Assembly: GCA_041583495.1 (NCBI GenBank)
Contig: JBFHFS010000016.1
Coordinates: 1-64,000, forward strand
Direction: 5' to 3'
Source: JBFHFS01 sp041583495
Lineage (GTDB): Bacteria; Bacteroidota; Bacteroidia; Bacteroidales; Marinilabiliaceae
DNA length: 64,000 nucleotides
A program made the translations under genes and the position numbers. Below, one piece after another: positions 51,253 through 60,028 of the stretch; positions within the stretch are counted from its first letter, which is position 1, and every line of letters starts with the position of its first letter. The notes under the pieces are model-generated. The model was not told where the DNA came from and ran no database searches. It saw nothing but the letters and a program-made list of their open reading frames with translations.

Positions 51253-51290
51253 CAGCAGTTTCACTTCTTTGTGAAACTGCTGTTTTTTTT
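51253..51290 (+). terminator. Strong terminator after gpmI, abutting the next start
   Basis: A 12-base perfect stem CAGCAGTTTCAC/GTGAAACTGCTG (51253-51264, 51271-51282), six-base loop, eight T. Its end is only seven bases before the ATG of the next gene. Confidence 0.93.
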
Positions 51291-51296
51291 GGAACT

Positions 51297-51875
51297 ATGA
51301 TACAGATTGACGATAAAATTATTAGCCTCGACATCTTTAAAAGCCATTTTGTGTGCGATTTGCCAAAATGCCTGGGCAGTTGTTGTGTGGAAGGAGAGTC
51401 GGGCGCTCCTCTGGAAAAGTCGGAGACCCTTGTTTTGGAGAAGATCTATCCCAAAATCAAACACCTGCTTGCCCCCGAGGCCATCGAGGTGATTGAGGAA
51501 AAAGGGACCTGGGAGATCGACTTTGATGGTGATGAGGTGACCCCAATCATTAATGGAAAGGAGTGTGTTTATACTTATTTCGATGGCGATGGGGTGTGTA
51601 AGTGTGTTATCGAAAAAGCTCATTCCGAGGGATTAATCGATTTTAAGAAGCCTGTTTCCTGTCATCTATACCCCATTCGCACCACCCGATATACAGAGTT
51701 TGAAGCACTCAATTCACACGAATGGCCTATTTGTAATCCTGCCAGGGAGCTGGGGGCTCATTTAGGGGTCCCCCTTTATAAATTTCTGAAAGAGCCTATT
51801 ATTCGTAAATACGGAAAAGCTTTTTATCATGAGATGGAAGAGGCAGCGGCTCAAATAGAAAAGGATAATTTATAG
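51297..51875 (+). CDS. DUF3109 family cysteine-rich protein
   Basis: A 192-residue protein of unknown function. The N-terminal cysteine cluster is C20, C25, C29, C30 (FVCDLPKCLGSCC), with further cysteines in CVYTYFDGDGVCKC (about 88-103), SCHLYPIR and WPICNP; together they fit a zinc or Fe-S binding site as in the related YkgJ-type families. No signal peptide. A hairpin with a T-tract ends seven bases before its ATG, so no conventional promoter or ribosome-binding region is visible there. Confidence 0.8.
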   Translation: MIQIDDKIISLDIFKSHFVCDLPKCLGSCCVEGESGAPLEKSETLVLEKIYPKIKHLLAPEAIEVIEEKGTWEIDFDGDEVTPIINGKECVYTYFDGDGVCKCVIEKAHSEGLIDFKKPVSCHLYPIRTTRYTEFEALNSHEWPICNPARELGAHLGVPLYKFLKEPIIRKYGKAFYHEMEEAAAQIEKDNL

Positions 51876-51895
51876 ATGGCAAATGCCGTGATGCA

Positions 51896-52825
51896 TTAAA
51901 AGACCGGCACCTTGCCGGTTTGTAAAATGTTTCCTTCTTTTTCGAGAGAGACCAGATATAAACCCTTTCGCAAAGGGGTGAGAGATATGCGATGAGGTTG
52001 CCCGGGTTGAAGATTGCTGCGTTGAAAGACTTTGATTCCCCGAGTGTCGTATATGTTTAACGATACATTTTGTTGAGAGGGGTTTACCAAAATGTGCCCC
52101 GGGAAAAACCGGAGTTCCGGCGTTGCATCATCTCCCTTAATCGTGGTTGCATCGAGAATCCTTATTGAGGACATTATTTCGCTGACCCAAAGGGTATACA
52201 TCTTCCCACTGGGGTGCAGGTCGTCGGAGGCTACCAGCGATGGATCGATCAAGCCCTGTCGCGAAATGGGGGTGATGTCGTGATAGGCAATCTGATATTG
52301 GTTGGTGATTTGCCGGTTAACGCTGTTGAATTGGTCTATGCCTTCACTAATGGTTGTCGATCCATTGCCAAAGGGGGTATAAGCATAATCGGGAAGGGAG
52401 ACAACCATTACTTTTGAGGGATCATCTCCCGCCAGACGGATGGCCGTTTTTAAGAGCTCCTCAAATTCTGTTCGATAGGTATCAATAGAGCCCCCCTGGA
52501 ATTGGTTGTTTACCCCAATCAGCAACGAGACCAAGTTGTAGTCAGCCTCCGGATTTTCGTCATTGATGCTGTTCTGCAGGTTGTCGGTGCGCCACCCCGT
52601 TTGGGCAATAATCCTGATCTCCTCAATTTGTAACCCTTCCCTTTCGAGTGCCAGCCCCAATTGTATGGGCCATCTCTCGTCAACATCCACACTTTGGCCA
52701 ATAGTATAGGAATCGCCCAATGCCAAAAATCGAATGGGCTCTGAGCGGTAGATCTTTTGGGCCCTCAACGACCACCTGCCACAAAGAATACTTAACAGGA
52801 TGCTGGTGAGAATTAACGTTTTCAT
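51896..52825 (-). CDS. Secreted SGNH/GDSL hydrolase with a T9SS-like sorting tail
   Basis: 309 residues. Signal peptide at about 1-22, then an SGNH esterase: block I FLALGDSYTIG with nucleophile S39, block III GVNNQF, and block V DDLHPSG with the aspartate-histidine pair. It probably de-esterifies a carbohydrate. The C-terminal 75 residues (VNPSQQNVSLNIYDTRGIKVFQ, GLYLVSLEKEG, GKVPVF) look like a type A sorting domain for the type IX secretion system. The start at 52825 gives the signal peptide; an upstream reading would bury it. Confidence 0.85.
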   Translation of the reverse strand: MKTLILTSILLSILCGRWSLRAQKIYRSEPIRFLALGDSYTIGQSVDVDERWPIQLGLALEREGLQIEEIRIIAQTGWRTDNLQNSINDENPEADYNLVSLLIGVNNQFQGGSIDTYRTEFEELLKTAIRLAGDDPSKVMVVSLPDYAYTPFGNGSTTISEGIDQFNSVNRQITNQYQIAYHDITPISRQGLIDPSLVASDDLHPSGKMYTLWVSEIMSSIRILDATTIKGDDATPELRFFPGHILVNPSQQNVSLNIYDTRGIKVFQRSNLQPGQPHRISLTPLRKGLYLVSLEKEGNILQTGKVPVF

Positions 52826-52956
52826 AATGGTGACTTTAAAAGCAAAACAACGCCGGCCCTCAATTGGTTGGAAAAAAAGGGGCACAGTGGATGAAAAAAT
52901 ATTGAAAGGCTCATTTTCTTTTTTTAAGAAAACCATGCTCATTTAAAAAACCCAAT

Positions 52957-52978
52957 TAAATTTGCAGCTGTAAATTTG
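52957..52978 (+). promoter_or_regulatory. Candidate -7 boxes for yebC
   Basis: TAAATTTG occurs twice, at 52957-52964 and 52971-52978, 41 and 27 bases before the ATG at 53005. A -33 element is not clear. Confidence 0.4.
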
Positions 52979-53004
52979 AATAATAAATTGAAACTATTTA
53001 TTGA

Positions 53005-53715
53005 ATGGGACGCGCGTTTGAATTTAGGAAAGCCAGGAAACTCAAGAGATGGGGAAATATGGCCAAGACATTTACCAAGATTGGTCGTGAAATAGCGATC
53101 GCTGTAAAAAGCGGGGGACCCGATCCATCGGGGAATTCACGACTACGGGTGTTGATGCAGAATGCCAAAGCGGCCAATATGCCCAAAGAAAATGTGGAAC
53201 GGGCCATTAAAAAAGCAACTGGCCGTGACCAGGCCGATTACAAAGAGATGGTGTATGAAGGATATGGACCCCATGGAATTGCCATTTTGGTGGAAACAGC
53301 TACCGATAATCCTACTCGTACCGTAGCCAATGTGCGCAGCTATTTTAATAAGGCTAATGGTTCGTTGGGAACCTCCGGTAGCGTAGACTACATGTTTGAG
53401 CATAAAAGCAGCTTTAAAATAAAGAGTAAAGAAGGGCTGGATGTGGATGAGCTGGAATTGGAACTCATCGACCTGGGGGTACAGGAAGTCTTTGTTGAGG
53501 AAGAGGACGTGATGATCTATGCCGATTTTGAGGCTTTTGGTCCTATTCAAAAATATTTGGAGGAGAACGACTTCGAGATTGTTAATGCCGAGTTTGATCG
53601 GATTCCTCATGATACCAAAACGCTTTCAGAAGAGCAGATGGCCGATATAGAGAAGTTGCTCGCCCGTTTCGAGGAAGACGAGGATGTCACCGGAGTCTTT
53701 CATACGATGGCCTAA
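53005..53715 (+). CDS. yebC: YebC/PmpR family protein
   Basis: A 236-residue member of the YebC (TACO1) family, described both as transcription regulators and as factors that help ribosomes through difficult sequences. Starts MGRAFEFRKARKLKRWGNMAKTFTKIGREIAIAVKSGGPDP, the conserved N-terminal helix-rich domain, then DNPTRTVANVRSYFNKANGSLGTSGSVDYMFEHK, also diagnostic. The length and C-terminal acidic helix (EEQMADIEKLLARFEEDEDV) are as usual. Divergent from the SGNH gene. Confidence 0.95.
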   Translation: MGRAFEFRKARKLKRWGNMAKTFTKIGREIAIAVKSGGPDPSGNSRLRVLMQNAKAANMPKENVERAIKKATGRDQADYKEMVYEGYGPHGIAILVETATDNPTRTVANVRSYFNKANGSLGTSGSVDYMFEHKSSFKIKSKEGLDVDELELELIDLGVQEVFVEEEDVMIYADFEAFGPIQKYLEENDFEIVNAEFDRIPHDTKTLSEEQMADIEKLLARFEEDEDVTGVFHTMA

Positions 53716-53866
53716 GATAAGGTGTTGGGGGCCAGTTCTTGAGTTATTTCATGGACCTGGTGGGGTGCTGAATGAGAATCTTTATTCGTAGTTTTTGAAA
53801 GTATTGTTGTAGCTTTATGCGGTGGATGAAAATTATAATCCCAAACAAAAAAAACTAACTAACTCT

Positions 53867-54958
53867 ATGAAGAATTTATTCTATTTTATTGCTATTTTCC
53901 TTTTGGCCGGATGTGCAGGGACGCCTCATTACGAAGTTTCTGTGGCTCTCGACGGTGTGGAGGGTGAAAAAACTTTTATCCTGGGTAAGTATCAGGAGGG
54001 TGAATGGCGCGATGTGGATTCGGTGACAACGTTAACGGGTGCGTTTTCTTTTCAGGGGCAGGTCGATTATCCCGAATTGTTTTATCTCAAGGTTAAAGGG
54101 CAGCGGACAGGATTGTCATTCTTTGTGGAAAACGCCCAAATAGAGATTAAGGGAAATGTCGACAGTCTCGCAGTAGCTCAGGTACAGGGATCCAAAACCC
54201 AGGTTGAGTATGATGCCTATCATGAGAAGATGCGTGAACAGAGCAGTGAGCTTCGCCGGGTGTATAACCTTTCCCTGAAGGCCAAAAGCGAAGGAGACGA
54301 AACCCTTTGGGCAGAATTGGACAAAAAGAGGATGGAAATATATGAGGAAATGCAGTCCTTCAGAAGAGATTATAGCAAGAATAATCCGGCTTCCTATGTG
54401 GCTCCGGTAATCCTAATGCAATTGATGTACCAGTTGAGTCAGGATGAATTGAAGGAGGCTCTGGGGTTGATGGATGAGAACCTACAGAAGACATCCATGG
54501 TTCAGAAGATGCAAGACTATATTCAACAGCAGGAGAACGTGGCGGTGGGAAAAATCGCTCCCGATTTCACGCAGGCTGACCCGGAAGGCCACGCCGTAAA
54601 ATTATCCGATCTTAGGGGCAAATTCCTCCTGGTGGATTTCTGGGCCTCCTGGTGTGGCCCCTGCCGAAAAGAAAATCCTAACGTAGTGGCCGTTTACAAC
54701 GACTATAAAGACAAAGGTTTCGACGTGCTTGGCGTCTCACTGGATAAGAGTAAAGACGATTGGTTGAAAGCCGTAGAAGAAGATCAACTCTCCTGGACTC
54801 AGGTTTCCGACCTAAAATCCTGGAAGAATGAGGTGGCCCAGCAATATGTGGTTAAGTCGGTTCCCTCCAATTTTCTCCTTGACAAGGATGGAGTCATCAT
54901 CGCCAAAAATTTGCGAGGTGATGAGTTGCGGGCTAAAATAGCCGAGCTGTTGGATTAA
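53867..54958 (+). CDS. TlpA-like thioredoxin lipoprotein with DUF4369 domain
   Basis: A 363-residue periplasmic thiol-disulfide protein. The lipobox LLAGC gives lipid cysteine C16. The N-terminal half is a DUF4369 domain (VALDGVEGEKTFILGKYQEGEWRDVDSV); a helical linker follows. The C-terminal thioredoxin domain (from about 235) has APDFTQADPEGHAVKLSDLRGKFLLVDFWASWCGPC with CxxC at C263/C266 and the cis-proline in VKSVPSNFLLD. Such proteins act in disulfide exchange or heme-protein maturation in the periplasm. It is closed by a bidirectional terminator. Confidence 0.9.
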   Translation: MKNLFYFIAIFLLAGCAGTPHYEVSVALDGVEGEKTFILGKYQEGEWRDVDSVTTLTGAFSFQGQVDYPELFYLKVKGQRTGLSFFVENAQIEIKGNVDSLAVAQVQGSKTQVEYDAYHEKMREQSSELRRVYNLSLKAKSEGDETLWAELDKKRMEIYEEMQSFRRDYSKNNPASYVAPVILMQLMYQLSQDELKEALGLMDENLQKTSMVQKMQDYIQQQENVAVGKIAPDFTQADPEGHAVKLSDLRGKFLLVDFWASWCGPCRKENPNVVAVYNDYKDKGFDVLGVSLDKSKDDWLKAVEEDQLSWTQVSDLKSWKNEVAQQYVVKSVPSNFLLDKDGVIIAKNLRGDELRAKIAELLD

Positions 54959-54971
54959 GAGTCTTGGGAAA

Positions 54972-55005
54972 TAAAAAAAATCCGGCTGATGCCGGATTTT
55001 TTTTT
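54972..55005. terminator. Bidirectional terminator between the TlpA-like and DUF302 genes
   Basis: AAATCCGGC/GCCGGATTT with a four-base loop, an A-run before it and a T-run after it. The two genes converge here. Confidence 0.92.
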
Positions 55006-55056
55006 GCCTTGAACTTTTTGTGGTATGCCTTTTAGCTTGTTGCTTTCCTGGATTCC

Positions 55057-55518
55057 TTATTCTACAATGGTGCCGGTAATCTGTTGTATGTCGATGGCCA
55101 CCTTGCGGAAGAGACTCTCATAGGGTTCCCCTAATTCCTTACTCTTCTTAAGAAGATTGGTCCAGGCCACATAGGTGTTGCCATCCGACTTCTCATAAAT
55201 GGCCACCCTGCAGGGCATCATAGACATCAATTGGCGGGTGTTATCGTTTTGGAGTATTTCGAAGGCAAAGTCCGAATTACACAGCACCAGGATTTTGGCA
55301 GGCAAAACATCTTTGTTGTTTTTCTTCATGCTTGCCTGCATGTCGTGCTCATTAGGGATGGTCCACCCGGCACCAACCACTGCCTCCTTTATGAGTTCAA
55401 TGGATTCTTCATAGTTGTATTGGCTTTTCTTTTCAAAAATGTCCGGGTCTTCTTGTGCCGAAACAATGGTTAAGGCACCGAAAATCAATAGAAAGAGAGT
55501 AAAATACCTGTTTTTCAT
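55057..55518 (-). CDS. Secreted DUF302 protein
   Basis: A 153-residue protein with a signal peptide (about 1-21, ending SAQ) and a DUF302 domain: SIELIKEAVVGAGWTIPNEHDM, VLCNSDFAFEILQNDNTRQLMSMMPCRVAIYE. The function of DUF302 is unknown. Two cysteines remain in the mature protein (CNSD and MPCRV), positions at which the family often has cysteines. It converges on the TlpA-like thioredoxin gene. Confidence 0.85.
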   Translation of the reverse strand: MKNRYFTLFLLIFGALTIVSAQEDPDIFEKKSQYNYEESIELIKEAVVGAGWTIPNEHDMQASMKKNNKDVLPAKILVLCNSDFAFEILQNDNTRQLMSMMPCRVAIYEKSDGNTYVAWTNLLKKSKELGEPYESLFRKVAIDIQQITGTIVE

Positions 55519-55819
55519 GATGTAAGGATTAGTGTTTCGAATGATTGTGTAATTTATTTACGATGGGCGGTAATCCGCCTGTTTTAGTTTTGAAATTAAA
55601 AAGGTGGTTTTTTGTTGGTGGTTGATATCCACTTTTAATTTACATCAGTTGAAACATTTAGATGTTTTTAAATGTTCATTTTTTATGGCAACATTGATAT
55701 TTTTCATGATTGTGCTCGCAAATTTTGCCGAAATTGTCCCTGTAAAATAAGTAGTTCTGATGTGATCATTTGTCCCTCACTCATTTGTCTGGAGGGGCTT
55801 TCAATAAAAACTCTATAAT
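55519..55819. other. Divergent intergenic region between the DUF302 and M20 genes
   Basis: 301 AT-rich bases with no gene. I see no convincing promoter box for either gene. Confidence 0.5.
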
Positions 55820-57190
55820 ATGAAAGACCTTAAGCCTTACATCGAGGCCAATAAAGAACGTTTCCTGAATGAGTTGTTTGAGCTTATTCGTATTCCATCC
55901 ATTAGTTCACAGTCGGAACATAATGCCGATATGCGCCGTGCCGCAGAGCAATGGAAAAAGATTTTGCTGGAATCCGGCGCCGATAGCGCCCGGGTTATGG
56001 AAACCAGCGGCCATCCGGTGGTGGTGGGTGAAAAGATTATAAGCCCTACGGCCCCAACGGTTCTGGTTTACGGGCATATGGATGTGATGCCCGTCGATCC
56101 GCTGGAGTTGTGGCATACCGATCCTTTTGAGCCCGTCATTAAGGATGGTAAAATTTGGGCCCGTGGCGCCGATGACGACAAGGGGCAGTCTTTTATGCAT
56201 GCCAAGGCATTTGAGTACCTTGTGAAAACCGGTCAGTTAAACTGTAATGTTAAGTTTCTCATCGAAGGCGAAGAAGAGGTGGGATCGAGCAGCCTGCCCG
56301 CGTTTTGTGAAAATAATAAAGAGCTGTTGAAAGCCGATGTAATCCTGGTGTCCGATACTTCTATGCTCTCTCCCGGGGTGCCTTCGGTTACTACCGGACT
56401 AAGGGGGCTGGCCTATTGGCAGGTCGATGTTATCGGGCCTAATCGGGATTTGCATTCCGGTATTTATGGCGGAGCAGTAGCCAATCCTATCAATGTGCTG
56501 GCTAAAATGATAGGTGGCATGACCGACGAAAAAGGGCGAATCACGATCCCCGGATTTTACGACGATGTATTGGAGGTTAGTCCAAAAGAGCGGGAGATGA
56601 TGGCTCAGGCCCCCTTTGATGAAACCGCCTATAAAAAAGCCATCGATATTGATGCCGTTAATGGGGAGGCCGGGTTTTCCACCCCCGAACGGACGGGGAT
56701 TCGGCCTTCGTTTGATGTGTGTGGTATTTGGGGCGGATACACCGGCGAAGGAGCCAAAACCGTTTTGCCTTCTCAGGCACATGCTAAAATATCCACACGT
56801 CTGGTGCCCAATCAGAATCACGAAAAAATAGCCCTTCAGTTTAAAAGCTTTTTTGAATCTATGGCACCCGCCTCTGTAAAGGTTGAGGTTACGCCTCTTC
56901 ATGGTGGGCAGGCTTATGTGTGCCCTATCGACCTGCCTGCATACCGTGCCGCTGCCAAAGCCTATGAAAAAACATTCGGGCTTAAGCCTGTGCCCGTGCG
57001 CAGCGGAGGGTCCATTCCCATTATTTCTACCTTTGAGCAGATTTTAGGGATTAAATCGGTTTTGATGGGATTTGGGCTGGAGTCGGATGCCATCCACAGT
57101 CCTAACGAAAATTTCCCGCTTGAACAATTCTTTAAAGGCATTGAAACCATCCCCTGGTTCTATAAGTATTTTGGAGAGCAACAGGGGTAA
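55820..57190 (+). CDS. M20 family dipeptidase
   Basis: A 456-residue di-zinc peptidase. First metal ligand is H86 in VYGHMDVMPVDP; the bridging aspartate is in WARGADDDKGQ, the catalytic glutamate pair in IEGEEEVGSSSLP, a further ligand in VLVSDTSML, and the last histidine in DAIHSPNEN near the end. The dimerisation domain lies between about 205 and 320. The length and motifs fit the dipeptidases/carnosinase-like group. No signal peptide. It is followed by a good terminator. Confidence 0.92.
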   Translation: MKDLKPYIEANKERFLNELFELIRIPSISSQSEHNADMRRAAEQWKKILLESGADSARVMETSGHPVVVGEKIISPTAPTVLVYGHMDVMPVDPLELWHTDPFEPVIKDGKIWARGADDDKGQSFMHAKAFEYLVKTGQLNCNVKFLIEGEEEVGSSSLPAFCENNKELLKADVILVSDTSMLSPGVPSVTTGLRGLAYWQVDVIGPNRDLHSGIYGGAVANPINVLAKMIGGMTDEKGRITIPGFYDDVLEVSPKEREMMAQAPFDETAYKKAIDIDAVNGEAGFSTPERTGIRPSFDVCGIWGGYTGEGAKTVLPSQAHAKISTRLVPNQNHEKIALQFKSFFESMAPASVKVEVTPLHGGQAYVCPIDLPAYRAAAKAYEKTFGLKPVPVRSGGSIPIISTFEQILGIKSVLMGFGLESDAIHSPNENFPLEQFFKGIETIPWFYKYFGEQQG

Positions 57191-57241
57191 GGAAGATTGT
57201 CTTATACGATAACCTTCATTTATTGAATGGATTAACTCTAC

Positions 57242-57271
57242 ACGGCGAGGCTTTTAGCTTCGCCGTTTTTG
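57242..57271 (+). terminator. Terminator after the M20 dipeptidase gene
   Basis: ACGGCGAGGC/GCTTCGCCGT stem (57242-57251, 57257-57266; one G-U pair) with a five-base loop and a T-run. Confidence 0.9.
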
Positions 57272-57571
57272 TTTCAGAAATAATCTTTTCAACTCAAAAG
57301 GGTCCTTAAGGAAGATGAATGATCCCGGTTCAGTAAATGGCTGGTGTCAATGTTTTGTTGCGTGCAGGGCGATAGTGGAGGCATGAGAATCGTGCCCCGT
57401 TGGTCTTGTTTCGGGTTTGCTCCATAGAGCCATTTTCGACGTTTATGTAAAAATAGTAAAAATGCAGTGTTTTCAATTGTTGGTACCCTTAAGGCAGGGG
57501 GTGCCTGAGTTAATACAGGTTAAATATTCAAAATACCCCTCAAATGTGTGGCATATTTCGGAAATATTACA

Positions 57572-57579
57572 TAAATTTG
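57572..57579 (+). promoter_or_regulatory. Candidate -7 box for glnA
   Basis: TAAATTTG, an exact TAnnTTTG, 30 bases before the ATG at 57610. It lies inside the longer possible frame and so supports the start at 57610. Confidence 0.5.
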
Positions 57580-57609
57580 CGCCATTATAAATCTAAAACT
57601 CATTACATC

Positions 57610-59802
57610 ATGGCAATATTGAGAATCCATGCATTGAAAGAGCTCCTTTCCCGGGAGCCGGTAGTCGTTGAGGGAACAGGTGTTCCAACTTCCGATTATT
57701 TTGGAACTTTGGTTTTCGACCGTGGCAAAATGAAAAAATACCTTTCACGTGACTCTTTTGATCATGTGATTGAGGCAATGGAAAAGGGAACCCGCATTGA
57801 CCGTCGTATGGCCGACCAAATTGCTGTTGGGATGAAGGCCTGGGCCATGGAAAAAGGAGCTACCCACTATACCCACTGGTTTCATCCGCTTACCGATGGC
57901 ACCGCTGAAAAGCATGATGCCTTCCTTACTTATGGAGAGTTTGGCGGAATGGTAGAGAGTTTCTCCGGTTCTTTGTTGGTTCAGCAAGAGCCTGATGCCT
58001 CGAGTTTTCCTTCAGGAGGTATTCGGAATACTTTCGAAGCCAGAGGATACACCGCATGGGATGTTTCTTCGCCTGCTTTTATTGTAGGAACCACCCTTTG
58101 TATTCCTACCGTTTTTGTTTCTTATACCGGTCATGCACTTGACTATAAATCTCCTTTGCTTAAGGCGACTCATGCTGTGGATAAAGCAGCGGTGGCGGTT
58201 TGTCAGTATTTCGACAAGAATGTGACCAAAGTGATCAGTAACCTTGGTTGGGAACAGGAATATTTCCTTATCGACGAAGGCCTGTATCAGGCCCGTCCCG
58301 ACCTGGTGCTTACCGAGCGTACCCTCATGGGGCACTCTTCCGCTAAGGATCAACAGCTCGATGACCACTATTTCGGTTCCATTCCAGGGAGAGTGATTGC
58401 CTTCATGGAGGCTTTTGAAATTGAGGCTTATAAGCTGGGTATTCCGGTGAAAACCCGTCACAACGAGGTGGCCCCTAATCAGTTTGAGGTAGCCCCTATT
58501 TTTGAGGAGACCAACCTGGCCAACGATCACAACCAGTTAATCATGGATGTGATGAAGCGTGTGGCCCGCAAACATAAATTCCGGGTTCTCTTCCACGAGA
58601 AACCATTTAAAGGGATCAACGGATCGGGAAAACACAATAACTGGTCATTGAGTACCGACACAGGGGTTAACCTGCTTTCTCCGGGAAAAAATCCCAAATC
58701 GAACCTTCAGTTTTTAACCTTCCTGGTCAATTTGCTGAAAGCGGTGTTCGATCATCAGGATATTTTGATGGGCAGTATTATGTCTGCCAGCAACTCTCAT
58801 CGTTTAGGAGCTAATGAAGCACCTCCGTCCATCATCTCTGTCTTCCTGGGCTCACAGTTGACTGCGATCCTGGATGAATTAGAGACACGCGTTTCGGATG
58901 AGAAGATGACCCCCGATGAGAAAACAGCGTTGAAACTGGATATTGGAAAACTCCCTGAGATATTATTGGATAATACCGATCGGAATCGTACCTCTCCATT
59001 TGCCTTTACCGGAAACCGTTTCGAGTTTAGAGCAGTGGGGTCTACCGCCAACTGTGCTTCGGCTATGATTGCCCTGAATACCGCCATGGCCGATCAGCTG
59101 CGTAAATTTAAGGTGGAAGTGGATGCCCTGATAGAAAAAGGGGTTAAGAAAGATGAAGCCATCTTCCAGATTGTTAAACGCTATATTACCGAGAGTAAAG
59201 ACATCCGTTTCGATGGTAATGGATACAGTGAAGAGTGGGTTGCTGAAGCCAGTCGTAGAGGGTTATTTAATCCTTCCAATGTGCCCGAGGCCCTGGCTGC
59301 TTATCTGACCAAGAAAGCCAAAAAACTCTTCGGCGATAATGGTGTATTTTCCGAAGTGGAATTGGAAGCCAGAAATGAGGTTGAACTGGAGAAATTTGTT
59401 AAGAAAATCCAGATTGAGGCTCGTGTGTTAGGTGATTTGGCTGTAAACCACATTGTTCCTACCGGGATTAAGTATATGAATATTCTCATCGAAAATGTTC
59501 AGGGTCTTAAGGAAATCTTTGATGGCGAAGCCGACTATCATGAATTGGCTGCCGACCGTCTCGATCTTATCAAACAAATTTCGAATCATATTCAAAACAT
59601 AAAGAATAAAACCCACGAAATGGTTGAAGCCCGAAAGGTTGCCAACAAAGTGGAGGATATGACCGAAAAAGCAGAAAAATATGATAAGGATGTAAGACCT
59701 TACCTGGAAGATATCCGCTATCATATTGATAAGCTTGAATTGATTGTGGATAATGCCCTTTGGCCCCTCCCCAAATACAGAGAACTCTTGTTTGCCCGTT
59801 AG
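57610..59802 (+). CDS. glnA: Glutamine synthetase type III
   Basis: Makes glutamine from glutamate, ammonia and ATP. The 730 residues and sequence show the type III form found in Bacteroidetes and cyanobacteria, much longer than the 470-residue type I. FGGMVESFSGSL opens the family-specific N-terminus, EVAPNQFEVAPIFEE (about 290-304) holds metal ligands, FHEKPFKGINGSGKHNNWSLS (about 335-355) is the ATP/ammonium signature, and NRTSPFAFTGNRFEFR follows near residue 460. The C-terminal 130 residues are helical (VEARKVANKVEDMTEKAEKYDKDV). A strong hairpin ends the transcript. Confidence 0.96.
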   Translation: MAILRIHALKELLSREPVVVEGTGVPTSDYFGTLVFDRGKMKKYLSRDSFDHVIEAMEKGTRIDRRMADQIAVGMKAWAMEKGATHYTHWFHPLTDGTAEKHDAFLTYGEFGGMVESFSGSLLVQQEPDASSFPSGGIRNTFEARGYTAWDVSSPAFIVGTTLCIPTVFVSYTGHALDYKSPLLKATHAVDKAAVAVCQYFDKNVTKVISNLGWEQEYFLIDEGLYQARPDLVLTERTLMGHSSAKDQQLDDHYFGSIPGRVIAFMEAFEIEAYKLGIPVKTRHNEVAPNQFEVAPIFEETNLANDHNQLIMDVMKRVARKHKFRVLFHEKPFKGINGSGKHNNWSLSTDTGVNLLSPGKNPKSNLQFLTFLVNLLKAVFDHQDILMGSIMSASNSHRLGANEAPPSIISVFLGSQLTAILDELETRVSDEKMTPDEKTALKLDIGKLPEILLDNTDRNRTSPFAFTGNRFEFRAVGSTANCASAMIALNTAMADQLRKFKVEVDALIEKGVKKDEAIFQIVKRYITESKDIRFDGNGYSEEWVAEASRRGLFNPSNVPEALAAYLTKKAKKLFGDNGVFSEVELEARNEVELEKFVKKIQIEARVLGDLAVNHIVPTGIKYMNILIENVQGLKEIFDGEADYHELAADRLDLIKQISNHIQNIKNKTHEMVEARKVANKVEDMTEKAEKYDKDVRPYLEDIRYHIDKLELIVDNALWPLPKYRELLFAR

Positions 59803-59825
59803 ATATAGCAGGCATGATTTATATG

Positions 59826-59864
59826 AAGAGTGTGCATCGGTTTTCCCGGGCACACTCTTTTTTG
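59826..59864 (+). terminator. Strong terminator after glnA
   Basis: AAGAGTGTGC (59826-59835) pairs with GCACACTCTT (59850-59859) with a 14-base loop and a T-run after it. Confidence 0.92.
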
Positions 59865-60005
59865 TTTATGGCCGTGCAGGGTAAATTATTTGATGGAATA
59901 AATTTTTTGGTGTGTCAGGATTCCCGGGGAGGTGATTTTTTGGGTCAGGTAATATTATTTTGTCTTGTTCGTTTTTATCCTGGGCGATTGCCCTATCGAT
60001 TTTAT

Positions 60006-60013
60006 TATCTTTG
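60006..60013 (+). promoter_or_regulatory. Candidate -7 box for the PorE-like gene
   Basis: TATCTTTG, an exact match, 15 bases before the ATG at 60029. It lies within the longer possible frame and so supports the shorter start. Confidence 0.5.
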
Positions 60014-60028
60014 TATCAAAGGCAAACT

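Larger units (their letters stand above)
57191..57609. other. Intergenic region before glnA
   Basis: 419 bases with the M20 terminator, an otherwise featureless middle, and the glnA promoter box. A conventional regulatory site such as an NtrC box was not recognised. Confidence 0.5.

Noticed and set aside
57544..57609. 22-residue N-terminal extension of glutamine synthetase
   Set aside because: The extension spans a -7 promoter box, and the family start fits the ATG at 57610.
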